Below are positions 51,508-62,749 of a DNA stretch of 64,000 nucleotides, piece by piece. The position numbers and the translations under genes are program-made. The stretch lies in contig OX336345.1 in NCBI GenBank assembly GCA_946902875.1, positions 10,881,395-10,945,394 on the forward strand, in the 5' to 3' direction. Every line of letters starts with the position of its first letter. Positions within the stretch are counted from its first letter, which is position 1. The notes beneath the pieces were generated by a model, which did no database searches, had not been told where the DNA came from, and worked only from the letters and a program-made list of their open reading frames with translations. The DNA is from Nematopogon swammerdamellus. Its lineage: Eukaryota; Arthropoda; Insecta; Lepidoptera; Adelidae.

Positions 51508-51905
51508 TTTTTTTTATGTAATACATATAATAATCCGTTATACATGCTCCGACCAGCCATTATCACCTCCATTATCAGAGGGTAGGTGCCATACCGTAGA
51601 GTACCTTTGGACTGCTGGCTAATAATAATGGACTAGAGGAGAACATAGGCGAGGCTGCTTTGTGGCCATGCTACATCCAGTACTGTGGTGTCAACCTAGT
51701 CGGCTACAATTAGAGCCTACCACCTAATACGGGGCAAGAGAAGGGACCTAAAGTCTTACACCGGTTCCGAACAGCGAAGCAGCAGGTGTAGTGTAGGCAT
51801 CTACGGAAATTTTTACGTCAGAAAAAATTCATTGGTCCGGGTGGATTCGAACGTGGGACCTCTCACAAGAGAAGCTGAAGACGCCTAGACCACGTTTTTT
51901 TCGAG
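51508..51905 (-). mobile_element. tRNA-headed SINE, full length but diverged
   Basis: Tail TTTTTTTTTATGTAATACAT at 51508, core at 51700-51760, and a tRNA-like head on the minus strand at 51840-51905 with GGTCTAGGCGTCTTCAGC and box B-like ACGTTCGAATCC. Tandem with the preceding copy. Confidence 0.7.
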
Positions 51906-53680
51906 AAAAACCTCTATGACATGCTAACTGACACGGGAGCGATCTTATAAGAGTTACGTTTTTACCTTTTATGTACGGAACCCTAAAAATTATTGTGTAG
52001 TCGCCAAATTTCACATTCGCGAAAGTTCTATAATTTATTGTTAAATTATGATTACAATAGGTACAATGCAGAATAGAAAACATGCTAGAGAATAATAGAA
52101 GACAGAAAACAGCTATAATAATTATTTGAAGTGTTTGTTACACGAAGCATTAGCGTGACTCGAATGATGAGGTTAAAAACATTTCTTTAAGTTACGAAAT
52201 TCGCACAGAAGCGAGTGATCGTGTCCGCTCTTCCAACAAGTGAAACGTGAAATGAATGCAATCAATCAGTGACGCTCGACAGAATACAGGCACACCGACC
52301 CCCGCCCGCCCGCCTCCGCGCCGCCCACTCTCCGCTGTCCGCCCGCGCCCGCGTCGCCGCCAGCACCTCTACTTGCTGTGATATTTCACAATACCATTAT
52401 CTAACTGGTCTACCGGTACTCTTGAAATCTATTATCAGCTATTTTATGCTGGAAACATCGTTCTCATGGGTGGCTTACTTCGGCATATCATTAGCGTGTA
52501 TTCATTGAGAATTTGAACCGAGAACTATCTAAACAGGCGTATTCATAATGCTAAAACTAATACTTAGTTCTTGAATAATATTATAAACATGCTATGTTTT
52601 CTTTACTTCATTTTGGTATTATATAGGGTGTTCGGCACATCGACCGACAAAATGTTTTTGTAGGTAAGTGGGGTCAAGGTGCATATGATACCTTTTGTCA
52701 GGTGTTACGTGGTATCGAGATACGTTTTTTTTTTCTTTATTTTTGAAAATTACCAAATTCTCAGCTTTAAACCCTTGTAACTTTTTTGTTTATCATTGTA
52801 TCTGCACGAAATACAATATATTTGATTTTACGTTGTATCTTTGTTCTAGGAAAAATATCATTAAATGAAGTTAATACCATGAAACGGATGTATGACCACC
52901 CAAAGTCCCTAGGACAAGTAAAAATATGACCGAATCTTAATTTCTCAATTCATTAAAAAAAAAAACTGACGGCAATTGAGGGCTTCGTTTTCTTTTAGAA
53001 AGTTTGCTAGTTTACGCCCTTTCCAACGGTATACCACATGTCATACAAATCATTCACTATGTGGTCAAAATTAGGGATAGTTTGCAAGAGTCTAAACATT
53101 AACAATGGAAGCGAAGTAGTTCGAATTAAACAAAGTGCCCGCGCCAATACATGTTCTAAATTTGAAAATGCTCCGGAAAACGCTCTGTAATAAAGTAATA
53201 AATAACCCTAGTCCCGATTAGGAATATGGGTAATATCAACAATAGTATTCTTCCTACGATTCTGCTCAGAATATGAAACATATTTTGTTAGCTGTTAGCA
53301 CATTAATGTTCGGCACAGCAGCGGTGGAAGAAAAGCTATAAGCTTTGGTTGGGCGCATAAATAAAACGTCAAAATAACTACATTGTTAAGTAAAGTTATT
53401 CAATTTCCTGACACGATTTTGGAAACTTAACAGCTATTTGCGTTAACATATGATTTGTTGTGAGAGTTAGGGTCCCTGCGACCTAGGAAGATCTATTGTT
53501 GTTAACATATACAACTTAAAATAAAAAATAAAAAAATTGCCAATAAAAAAGTTCCACTTTTTATATTTATGTACTTACTTATAACTATATCAACAATATT
53601 AATACCATAGATAGATAGAAAAGTATACGTAATTATGAAAAAATATAAACATAAATAAATATAACATGCTGAGACTGCAT
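51906..53680. other. no gene recognised
   Basis: CG-rich patch at 52290-52365 (CCCGCCCGCCCGCC type). From about 52625 (AGGGTGTTCGGCACATCG) to 53320 (TTCGGCACAGC) a MITE-like unit is possible but the inverted partner is not convincing. Confidence 0.4.
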
Positions 53681-53839
53681 TAAGTGTGTCACGTGTGTTT
53701 AAAGGTGCATATGTGTGAGAAGAGTATAATGTTAAATACAGTAAGAGTGTTTGTACATATTTGCCACCTTCATTCGAATTTAAAAATAATTACGGTAAGG
53801 TTTTTTGAGAACGTATTTTTATTATTTCTTTTTTATACA

Positions 53840-54440
53840 CTACGCGACATGGGGCGACGAGCCACCCATATGGTGTCTACGGACGCCAATGAACAAGCTG
53901 TCGCTTGCGAGGGTTGCGAATGCAATACCGGCCTGACAGGTACCTATTCTCGCCTCTCTTGGAGGACTCGAGACTGTACTTGGGGGGAAATGGGCAGAGA
54001 GAGTGCTCTAGAGTTTACCAGTTCTGTGGAGGAAATATCTGCAGAACCGATTCGCGGTACGTCGGTCGGTGCGGTCAGTGCGCATTGTGTGGAAGTGGAA
54101 AGGGGACGGCGGGATCACATCTAACAGCTCCTCCGAGTACTCCCCATGGAATCTCCTTAGGGCGCCGTCATAGAACCCCCTTAGGGCGCCGACATATCTA
54201 CGAAGTCGGCTCGATGTCGGCGTGATGAAAGTTTCTATAAACCGATTTATACAAAAGCAGTCTTTGGCCCGGCGGCGTGAAGTACCGCCGTACCTTATTG
54301 AGTACCCTCAGCTTTTTAGAAGGCAGCTTGGTCTTGGCCTCGATATGGCGCCGGAAGTTTAGATCGTGCGACAGTTCAACTCCGAAGACTTGGAAGGAAG
54401 GATTTGATGTGAACGCCGCTCTCTTCGTACTTATTAAAAT
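53840..54440 (-). mobile_element. LINE fragment (family L-A), longer and decayed
   Basis: Minus-strand reading gives FQVFGVELSHDLNFRRHIEA and KKLRVLNKVRRYFTPPGQ (RT thumb region), then NRFCRYFL and a diverged family L-A end. This is the longest L-A copy in the window; frames are broken. Confidence 0.55.
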
Positions 54441-54499
54441 GGAAAAATTATTATCTTATGATGCCATTTATGCACATTCACGATAGAGCTTTTCCAGTT

Positions 54500-55190
54500 C
54501 GTGTGATGTGAAATTTGTGGGTCTGAAAAAAGTTTAGTTGGCGGGTGGGTACAATAGCTGCCCGCACAGATACCCGAGCGGGAAGATCGGGCAGTCGATA
54601 TTGTTTGTGCAATATATTATACAAGGACATCACGTCCGCTCCGGATCTCCTCAGCTCGAGAGACTACAGATCGTGATGGTCCACCCCTTATTCATAGTCA
54701 GCTGAGGTAAGTTTTGAACGACAGTTCAAATGTTTGAGGAATATATTCTGGATTATCTCGATACAGCGTGCATTACACGGGCTCTTTACCCCTGACATAA
54801 TAAGTCTTTGTAGCCAGAACTCTCAGTAAAATGTTAATCTTGCTGTCAAGCTGTGTTTTCGATAGATTGTAGTCGGTGCTATATTGTGGCTAGTCACTAA
54901 AATATTTGTATATTATGGTCATGGAGTAAGTTACTTTGTTTTATGAGATACTGCGTTTGTAGACTCTATGTATGATATTAAAACTAAATTAACGATTTTA
55001 GAAATCTTTTCTGCATGTATGTTCCTCCTCCTCCATCTTAAAGCAATCATCCGAATTCGATGAAACTTAGTACAAGCACATTTTACTATACGGGACACTG
55101 GATAGGCTAAATAAAATTAAGTTCCGGTTACGCTAAGATGTGGCTCTCATACAAACCGAATTGGTCCGCGCGCCGAAATAAAGTAGGTAC
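54500..55190. other. no gene recognised
   Basis: AT-rich; some LINE-like residue near the left end cannot be confirmed. Confidence 0.4.
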
Positions 55191-55194
55191 GGTA

Positions 55195-55262
55195 GATGGC
55201 TTACTTTCTTTCTTCTTTTTAAATACGAATTTCACGCGAGCGAAGCCGCGGGCAAAAGCTAG
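55195..55262 (-). repeat. terminal end of the minisatellite foldback family, solo
   Basis: TTAAATACGAATTTCACGCG, AGCGAAGCCGCGGGCAA, AAGCTAGTG: right terminus without units. Confidence 0.6.
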
Positions 55263-55365
55263 TGCGAAATAAAGTCATTTCAGCGTCGCAGGGCTAGAGA
55301 ATGACTTGAACGTAGTACGTATGAAGAATCCTTACATTTTAAACGCCTTTGTGCATAACACCCAG

Positions 55366-55436
55366 ATCCGTAACGACATCGGTGACGTCTTTTTATGCCA
55401 CGTTTTAGATAACGACATCGGTGACGTCTTTTAGTG
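55366..55436 (+). repeat. short tandem duplication (TAACGACATCGGTGACGTCT)
   Basis: Two copies 41 bases apart; the unit contains the palindromic TGACGTC (CRE-like) core. Confidence 0.7.
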
Positions 55437-55844
55437 GTAGATGGGCGGGTAGTAATTTTGTAGCAATTTTTTGAAACGATGAAAATTAATTTACGCTCCG
55501 AGAATGAAGGAAAATTATAAAATTAATTAACCGAGCGGTTCCTCTTCTGACAGCCATTTCCCATTTACGTTCTCAAACAGGATTAGATAGTCTGTTTCTT
55601 TAAAAAGAAACACTATTTTAACAATATGGGATAGGGAAAATACTGTACGAGAATGGGTAATGTTACCCTAAAAGCACAGCGTTAAAATGAAATGTTTAAC
55701 CTTTTTTTTTAGCAATACAATTCAATCTTACGAACGCTGCGAGTCATAAGTTATGACTCATACATAACATAACATAACATAGATATAAGTTTATCCCTTA
55801 TCCTATACATTTGAGAGTATCGTTGAAAATCTCTTATACCTATG

Positions 55845-56400
55845 AATACTAGCTGTACCTGCGGTTTCGCTCGCGGCAAAGTCGGTTTAATAGCAAATTG
55901 GATTAAAACGCAAATATGATAATAAACTATCGCTTTTGTATCAGCTTTAACCCGCTGTCGCCCTAGTTTCCGAAGCCGAAGGCCGAACTGCGTTCATGTA
56001 AACCATATACTTACTCAATAAGGCGAGGCCATAGGCCGAGCTGCGTTTTGGTAAACGATATACTTTTTCGAAGTATGTAATTAAGTAACTAAGAACGAGA
56101 CCGGAGGCCGAGCTGCTTTCACGATGGTAAATTATATTATACTCTCTGGAAGAAAGTAAGTCACTAAGGGCGAGGCCGAAAACCGAGCTGCGTTCAGGTT
56201 ATCTATATATATATATATACCTATACTTTCTCGAAAACAGTATGTCACTAAGGGCGAGGCCGAATGCCGAGCTGCGTTTAGATAAACGATATACTTTCCC
56301 GAAGTAATTAAGTCACTAAGGGTAAGGCCGAATCCCAAGCTGTGTTTTTTCCTCGAACAAAGTCACTTATTCAACCACGATCACGACACATATTCTCGAA
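55845..56400 (+). repeat. minisatellite foldback family, left end plus about six units
   Basis: Starts ACTAGCTGTACCTGCGGTTT-CGCTCGCGG (left terminus), then units at about 55974, 56025, 56098, 56168, 56254 and 56318 with AGGCCGAGCTGCGTT-like cores and ACGATATACTTT spacers. An AT dinucleotide run sits at 56202-56216. Confidence 0.65.
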
Positions 56401-56755
56401 AAAATTACGTCGAGCGTCGAGGTGCGTTCAGGTAAACGCACTCCAAAACATCACAGATTATATTGAAGGAAACCTGTAAATTACATGAAAGCAAACATAA
56501 TATCAGATTTCGATTACTTTTGATTTTCGTACTTGGCTCCTATAAGTGATTGCACAATCGCATTGATGGATCACAGATCACATTGGTGGAAACTGAAAAC
56601 CCTATGTAAATTGGTTGAGTATCTTTCGAATAATCACATTGAAGCATACTGATTCTCAAATTTCTATTACTACCGAACCACAAGCCGCTATACCTATTGA
56701 GGAGTTCTTGAGTTATAATTAGTTATAAACGAGCACACATAAAATACGGCAGACG

Positions 56756-57166
56756 TTGAATCTTATAATGATGTTGATGCCTTCGGAAATCTGTACCACA
56801 GCATTAAGACCGGATATACTCATATTCTCAAAAGCGACAAAGCATGTAGTACTTGTTGAACTTACAGTTCCATGGGAAAGTAACATACCGAAGGACCACA
56901 ACATCAAACTTAACAAGTACTGCAACTTAGTAGACCGGATTGTGAGAAACGGATTCAAGACTGATCTCTTCGCTGTGGAAGTCGGAGCAAGGGGACTACC
57001 AGCGAAGTCGCTCTACAGTCTCTTCAAGAATCTAGGGCTCCCAAGATCGACGCTAAGCTCATATATGGAGAGAGCTTCGAAAACGTCACTGGAAGCATCC
57101 TACAGAATATGGATAGGTAGAGAGAGGGAGGTCGAGAGCGGGACTGGTGGTTTCCCCGCGTCCTAG
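56756..57166 (+). CDS. retroelement C-terminal PD-(D/E)XK (restriction-like) endonuclease fragment
   Basis: The frame reads LRPDILIFSKATKHVVLVEL, then TVPWESNI and KLNKYCNLVDRIVRNGFKTD, AVEVGARGLPAKSLYSLFK and ASYRIWIGR. RPDI followed by VELTVPWE is the PD...E-x-x core of a restriction-like nuclease; this C-terminal module recurs in RT-containing elements of cnidarians and other animals (family knowledge). There is no RT or start region upstream, so it is a 5'-truncated copy. It ends with TAG at 57164-57166 and is followed within 20 bases by a hammerhead-like motif. Confidence 0.6.
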   Translation: MNLIMMLMPSEICTTALRPDILIFSKATKHVVLVELTVPWESNIPKDHNIKLNKYCNLVDRIVRNGFKTDLFAVEVGARGLPAKSLYSLFKNLGLPRSTLSSYMERASKTSLEASYRIWIGREREVESGTGGFPAS

Positions 57167-57173
57167 TCAACGC

Positions 57174-57251
57174 AGACTAGCTGACGAGGGCTTGAAGCGA
57201 GCCGAAACGTGAAGCATGCGCGGGAAATTTAGAGTGGCCACTCGCTAGTCC
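57174..57251 (+). ncRNA. hammerhead-ribozyme-like motif (probably degenerate)
   Basis: CTGACGA (57181-57187) and CCGAAAC (57202-57208) form a hammerhead-type core, joined by a small helix GGCU/AGCC with one extra G. GACTAGC (57175-57181) can pair with GCTAGTC (57244-57250), giving a 7-bp stem I, if the C of CTGACGA is used in the stem. The bases before GCTAGTC are CTC, a legal cleavage triplet. Stem III is imperfect (GTG/CAC after a bulged C). Activity is doubtful. Confidence 0.35.
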
Positions 57252-57409
57252 CGGCCTCGATTAATACCCTCCTCTACTGCCGATGGGCCCGGATATGTTC
57301 GGTGAAGCCATCGTAAGCTTAGATCCACACCTTCTTCCTAGGGAGAAATAGGGAAGTAAGAATGGCACTTCAGAACGAAGGTCGGTCGGACCATTCATGG
57401 GCAACTCAC

Positions 57410-57520
57410 CGCCCCACCCCCTGCGCCCTCGCCGCCGACGCAGCCTCCGCCGCCGCCGTCCCGCTGCGCTGCGCCGCGCCGTGCCGCCGCGCCGCGGTTT
57501 GGACTGTGTGTGTGATGTGA
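57410..57520 (-). promoter_or_regulatory. GC-rich block with minus-strand splice donor; candidate first exon
   Basis: CCG/CGC-rich block. On the minus strand it runs into GGGGCG|GTGAGTTG (boundary 57410), a good donor. Its ORFs are low-complexity Gly/Ala/Arg. It resembles the 5.8-6.3 kb block; no partner exon is recognised. Confidence 0.25.
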
Positions 57521-57756
57521 TGTCGCTTCGTCGTCTTGTGTTTGTAGCACAGAGAAAGAAATCACATCTGTGGTTTGTGCGAACATGCTCTCGCTGACTA
57601 CTTTACGTAGGAAGTAGGTACCTATACCTACGTAAATGCGCCGCTGCCGTCCCAGTGTGGATTGAGCCTTAGAACTCAATTGAAAATCACCTAACATTAA
57701 GTGACAAGCACCACAAAATGGTTTTTATTTAATTTCAACAATTTATAGTACATACT

Positions 57757-58139
57757 GTCAGCCTTGGTAGCTCAGTGGTGCGGTCGGTCGACTGTGGTCT
57801 TAAGCAACCCTGAGCGCGGTCAGTACTTGGATGGGTGACCTCTCGATCGTTGGAGGCTGACCGTGGTTCGGATTCCACGTAAAACTGTAGGTCCCTTTCC
57901 TTCTTACCTTAATAGGTGGTAGGGTTTATCCCGCCCGGGTTGGTACCACTGCACTGAATGAAACGTCGGTCGAAACGGCTATGTAAATAGTTCGTGTTTT
58001 CCGTCCAGTTCAGTGTAGCCGACATGAAATGAAGGGAAGCACTGACATAGCACCTAGTTCATCCGGTGTTATGGGCTGACAGCACGGATGTTGTGGGTGT
58101 GTAGCCAACCGTGTCAGTTTCCATAAAATAAAATAAAAC
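57757..58139 (+). mobile_element. full-length SINE with tRNA/5S hybrid head
   Basis: Same structure as at 9172: box A 57768-57778, 5S-like block 57800-57840 (TTAAGCAACCCTGAGCGCGG then TCAGTACTTGGATGGGTGAC), box B-like 57865-57876, core, body and an AAAAT-rich tail. The best preserved 5S-like block in the window. Confidence 0.82.
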
Positions 58140-60015
58140 TTCTGTATTACCCAATGTGTGTGTTCAATAGTGTAAAAACAAAAAGGTTTATTATTATGTT
58201 TATTTATGAGGTGAGGCCTTCGTTCGGTAGCCATTCACATCCAGATTACAGACGCGTAAACGCCCTCTAGTGAGAATATATAAAGTATTGACAGGCGAGC
58301 GTGTGTGGGCACCGTTTATGCCGCTATGCTAATTCCCTCGCATGAGAATTTCCTTCTTCCACTCTGGCGGCGCTGCGCGCTGGCGGGGGGGCGGGCGGCG
58401 AACGAACAATATTCTAAGCCTTTGCTTCTGGACTGGACTCGCGGCGAGAAGGACGCGAGCATTGTGTGTCGCTAAAATGCCTGGAACACTAAACGTTAGG
58501 TGCTCGTTGCTTAGTTGTGTAAAATGGGTTCTACTTCAGCGAATATTTCCGTTGGGTAAATAGGATTACCTCAATTAAATTTCTGTAATAAAGAAAACAT
58601 ATATAAACTGAGATTACTTAGGTCCTGCCTGCTAGGTGTAGTCACAATTGTTAAGGTGAGGCCGTACTTCGCGACAGCGGAGCATGGATATTCTATCATA
58701 TATTTTCTCTCTTACATGGCGCGGCACAAAAGTTCATTCATTGCTTGTCGCGCCTCTGCCGCCGCCGCCGGGAAGAGCCGCGCCGCTGCCGCGCAGTACA
58801 GGTTACTTCATACAATTTCATACAAAGAATATTAAGCAGTGCGGTTTCACCTTTATAGGATAGTTTGGGTTTTAACTAGAAATTGTTATAGGATATTTTG
58901 GCGCGAAGTGAAGCCACGGGAATACTAGTAACAAATATAATGCACAAATTGTCTGAAAAAGAACAGTAAAGATAAACTCTATTTTCGATTTATAATCTTA
59001 ATCAACTATGTCGCTGTTCCCGCGGTGGCACTTACTTGGAAAGTAAAACATTATTTAAATATAAAATTTCATCGAAATCGTTAGAACCGTTTACGAGAAA
59101 CCAATCCTAATAAATAAAGGGATGCTTCTACGGGCGACCGACCATGTAACGTACGTCTTTATAGATTACCGTACGGCTTTCACTGTTACATTCCGTCGCT
59201 TCTCAAGACGTTTTTAGGCTATACACATAGACGTATATTATTTCTCTATGGCCATACAGCATCAAGCTTCGTCATCGGCGGCCTGAGCTGCGAGCAAAAA
59301 GTCACGCGAAGCGAAGCCGCATGTAATAACTAGTTTATAGGAATTGCTCGCTTAAAGTAATAAGATACATGTGAGAAACAGGTAATAGCTAGAGGGTTTC
59401 CTCGTTATGTTGTATTATAAACAGTTGATACATAGCTTGATGTCATTCAGTTCACACAAAAGATATACATGAATTATGTACCTTTATGATATTTATAAAA
59501 TGGATGAAAATACGAATACGGCCAAAAAGTTAGTACATAATATTCGACTTTACAGAATCTTTTTCAGGCAAGCATTATTATGGTTTCATCTCATCGCGTC
59601 TCGTAACCGAGTGGCGTCACTCGTTATTGCTACAGTCATAATATCTAACGACAATATCCAAGTTTCGGGAATAACAAGTTTCACGCGTCGAACTGGACTG
59701 AAATAACTAGGCCAAAAATAACCTATTAATAACCACAGCAGCCGTTCAAATATTTGTTTCACGAGCTCCTTCATCTCACTAGGCCCAATTAATTTGTTCC
59801 GATCCAAAACATTTGCACTTCCCCACACCTCGCCTCCCTGTTACTTTACGACCACAGAGCAGCGTTCGCCGGCCGTCTTTCCCAGCTCGACGCGATGTTG
59901 ATCCATAGTACTCCGTTGGAGACTGAACATTGTTACTATCATAATATTAAATTCAGATTAACCCTTCAACGCGCCATCATGTTGTTTAAATGTTTTTATT
60001 TAATGGATGCAATAT
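58140..60015. other. no gene supported
   Basis: GC-rich patches at 58365-58400 and 58755-58795. A short ORF from ATGCCTGGAACAC (58478) lacks a convincing domain. The 59140-59335 repeat is listed separately. Confidence 0.45.
59140..59335 (+). repeat. dispersed repeat ending AGTCACGCGAAGCGAAGCCG
   Basis: Partner of 41985-42210, without the (AATA)n insertion. Confidence 0.6.
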
Positions 60016-60019
60016 ATAC

Positions 60020-60095
60020 ATACACACCGCACACGCCGTACTCCGATAATCAGAGTAAGCAGAGTAATCGTTGTTGTGCTGCAAGATCTCAGATA
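60020..60095 (-). repeat. 330-bp repeat, 3' end
   Basis: CACACCGCACACGCCGTACT through GTTGTTGTGCTGCAAGA. Confidence 0.65.
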
Positions 60096-60119
60096 AAAAT
60101 ATCTGCCTATGTAGAATTA

Positions 60120-61032
60120 GGCCGTTTTTAGTGTTGCGCTGGTGCCCGCCTGTCGCACGCGCGCTGGTCATCGCGCGTGTGCCAGCGCAGCGTCCTGGCG
60201 CGCCGGTCGCTGGTTGTTTTTAGTGTGAGGCTGACGTGTGACGCAATCGCGTAGGTACAATGAGGCGAAATAAATTGCTAACGATTCTCCTGTGCTACTT
60301 GTTATTAAAGCGACGACGTGAAAGAAGAAGAATTCACGTACCGTGTGGGGCCGGCACTTTAAAAGACTAGCCCCACTGCATCTCTCCCCGTGTATGTCGT
60401 AAAAGGCGACTAAGGGATAAGACTCCCTTCTTATATTACTAGGTGGTAGGGTTTAACCCGCCCGGGTTGGTACCACCGCACTGAATGAAAGGTCGGTCGA
60501 AACGGCTATGTAAAATAGTTTTTGTTTTCCGTCCAGTTCAGTGTAGCCGGCACGACCGAAGGGAAGCACTGACGTGGCACCAAGTTCACCCGGTGTTATG
60601 GGCTGACATCACGGATGTTGTAGGTGATGTAAGCCAACCGTGTTAGTTTCCATAAACAAAAAATTAAAAAAAACATCCTTTAGTGGCAACCAGATTACTC
60701 AGTTCTTGTATAACTCATTAGCTGCATCCCACAGCAAGGGTCTGGACTGTACCTCAATTATTACTCTTTCTGTATCGATGTTCATCGTATGTACCCGCGA
60801 CGCGTGTCACCAGCGCAACAGTAAAAGCACGCATTGGCTTGTGTAGCGCTCGCGCGCGCCGGCGGCGCCGGCGAGGCGCGAGGGCTCGAGCGAGCGTGCG
60901 ATCTTGCTACGCGCCGCGTGCGCTTACCAGCGCGCTGGTACACGCGTCACTCTAAAATGTACCTACAAAATTGAAGTTTGGCAACACGCGCGCGTGCGAC
61001 CGGCGCCCACCAGCGCAACACTAAAAACGGCC
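60120..61032. mobile_element. PIF/Harbinger-like non-autonomous element with nested SINE
   Basis: Left GGCCGTTTTTAGTGTTGCGC and TGGTG match the reverse complement of the right end (61008-61032) exactly; similarity extends to about 45 bp. TTA flanks both ends (60117-60119, 61033-61035), a 3-bp TWA-type duplication. Interior is CG-rich with CAGCGCG/CGCGCTGG motifs and a chimeric SINE at 60340-60655. No transposase. Confidence 0.72.
60340..60655 (+). mobile_element. chimeric SINE: CCGTGTGGGGCCGGCAC head joined to shared body
   Basis: Head 60340-60422 (ending GGCGACTAAGGGATAAG) runs straight into CTCCCTTCTTATATTACTAG and the SINE core and body, ending at TTTCCATAAACAAAAAATTA. Nested inside the inverted-repeat element 60120-61032. 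Confidence 0.7.
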
Positions 61033-61282
61033 TTAAGGTCCCCATTACTGTTTTCTTCGATTTCAACGGGATTGCACACCACACATTCCTACCACCAGGT
61101 TGGCCGGCCAAGAAGGAGCACCATTGACTTATTTCTATGGTTATTACCTAGAAAGACAGTATACCATTGACTTATTTCTATGCCTATTACTTACCTAGAA
61201 ATTACACCGTTGGCGTGAGGCTATCCGCAGAAAAAGACCAGAATAGTACCATGATAACGCCGGGCGCGCTCACGCCTCGCGG

Positions 61283-61632
61283 CTAGTGCATGATTTGATG
61301 ACAAAAAAAAACCAGACCGCATCGATGTCTCAGCCACCGTGTTCGCCAGACTTGGCCCAGTCTAACTTTTTCCTGTTCCCAAAGATGAAGCATGCATGGA
61401 CGACGTTTCGCGACCATAGAGGAGATAAAGACCGAATCGCTGAAGGAACTAGAGGCCATATCAAAAAGTGCGTTCCAGAAATGCTTTGAAGATTGGAAAA
61501 GACACTGGCAGAAATGTATTATATCCGACGGTGATAACTTTGAAGGTGACTAAATTAATATTGAGAAATATGTAAATAAAGATTTTTTTAAATTATACAT
61601 CATGTCCGTGTATTTTTTGATCAGCCTGTGTA
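61283..61632 (+). pseudogene. mariner-type transposase C-terminal remnant
   Basis: QTASMSQPPCSPDLAQSNFF, then LFPKMKHAW is the mariner catalytic PPYSPDLAP-FFLFPKLK block holding the last catalytic Asp. After a frameshift the next frame gives FEDWKRHWQKCIISDGDNFE and a stop, the normal mariner end. The 5' two thirds are missing. ATTTTTTGATCAGCCTGTGT at the end may be the right inverted terminal repeat. Confidence 0.7.
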
Positions 61633-61944
61633 TGAAGGTAATTGTTATTGCACGCTACGTCAATTAAATTTTATCTAGGGCTTGATAGTTTATAATTACG
61701 AGGGTGGCCGTTATTCCGACTTAGCGAAAATTCTCAGCCTTTATTTATTAATGTTTAATTTATTTAAACAAACATTGAATTTGACTATGAAAGTTAATTA
61801 TGGGGACCAAATCATTTGGCTGTGCCAGACCTAGTATGTAGGTATTCCTATAATGTATTTGTATGAAGCAACACAGATTATGTTAAGTGTTGAGTAGTGT
61901 AGCCCGACGAGAATTTAATTACCTACCTAAATTCGCCAACTAAA

Positions 61945-62178
61945 TTCCCCTTCTCTTGCCCCTTACTAGGTGGTAGGCTCAAATTTTAGCCGACTGGGTT
62001 GTAACCGTACTGGCTGTAAGAAGGCCGCATAGGAGCCTCGGTTGTGTTCTCCTCTAGTCCAGTATAGCCAGCAATCCAGGGATGTCTCCGGTATGGCACC
62101 TACTTTCTCGGAGGTGATATTGGCGTATTGGAGCATGCGCTTCGGCCCCTCCGACTCAGCCATTCATACCGGACCGCC
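61945..62178 (+). mobile_element. tRNA-headed SINE, 5'-truncated
   Basis: CCCCTTCTCTTGCCCCTTAC through CCATTCATACCGGAC: core and 3' body without head. Confidence 0.75.
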
Positions 62179-62749
62179 CCAAAACTCGCGACAACAGGAC
62201 GATTTCACACTCTCAGCGAAAATGGGGGGCTATACTGAAGCGATCGAAAAAACATTTTCAATGTTAAAAATTATCAAGATTACCGTGCCGGATGCCGTGT
62301 TCAGAGTTTCCTTGGCATACGTATAGGTATCGTGATTGTTTAAAATATGTGATTCTGATTACCGACAATATAATGTCCATAATGTTCATCGTAATATTTA
62401 ATCAATATCCACCATTGAAACCAGCCACTAATAAAAAATGAAAATGAGAACATTTACAAAAGTAAACGCAAATTGATAACAGTAAGTTAATGAATAGGTA
62501 TTCATAACATTGGGCCATAACCAGCTCAGACACCGCATAGAGTTTTTTTCAATTTTGGTACGGAACACTAAAAATGTATTGCGAAAACAAATAATTTTAT
62601 ATTTTTTTTCAATCCATTGTGTAGTTTATACAAATACGAATATTTCGGAAATTATTGTCTGACAAGTTTAACATTTTAAGTATTTCCTTTGTGTTAGGTA
62701 ACCATTATGAATATTAAATGATGCCCGTTATTTTCAATAAAAAAGCACG

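Noticed and set aside
52620..53325. MITE with AGGGTGTTCGGCAC ends
   Set aside because: No convincing inverted partner could be aligned at the other end.
57800..57840. 5S rRNA gene or pseudogene
   Set aside because: Only the internal control region-like part is present, and it recurs with identical flanks in SINE copies.
58478..58563. Second THAP-like start (MPGTLNVRCSLLSCVKW...)
   Set aside because: The Cys spacing and the following residues do not fit a THAP finger well, and the frame stops after 28 codons without a donor.
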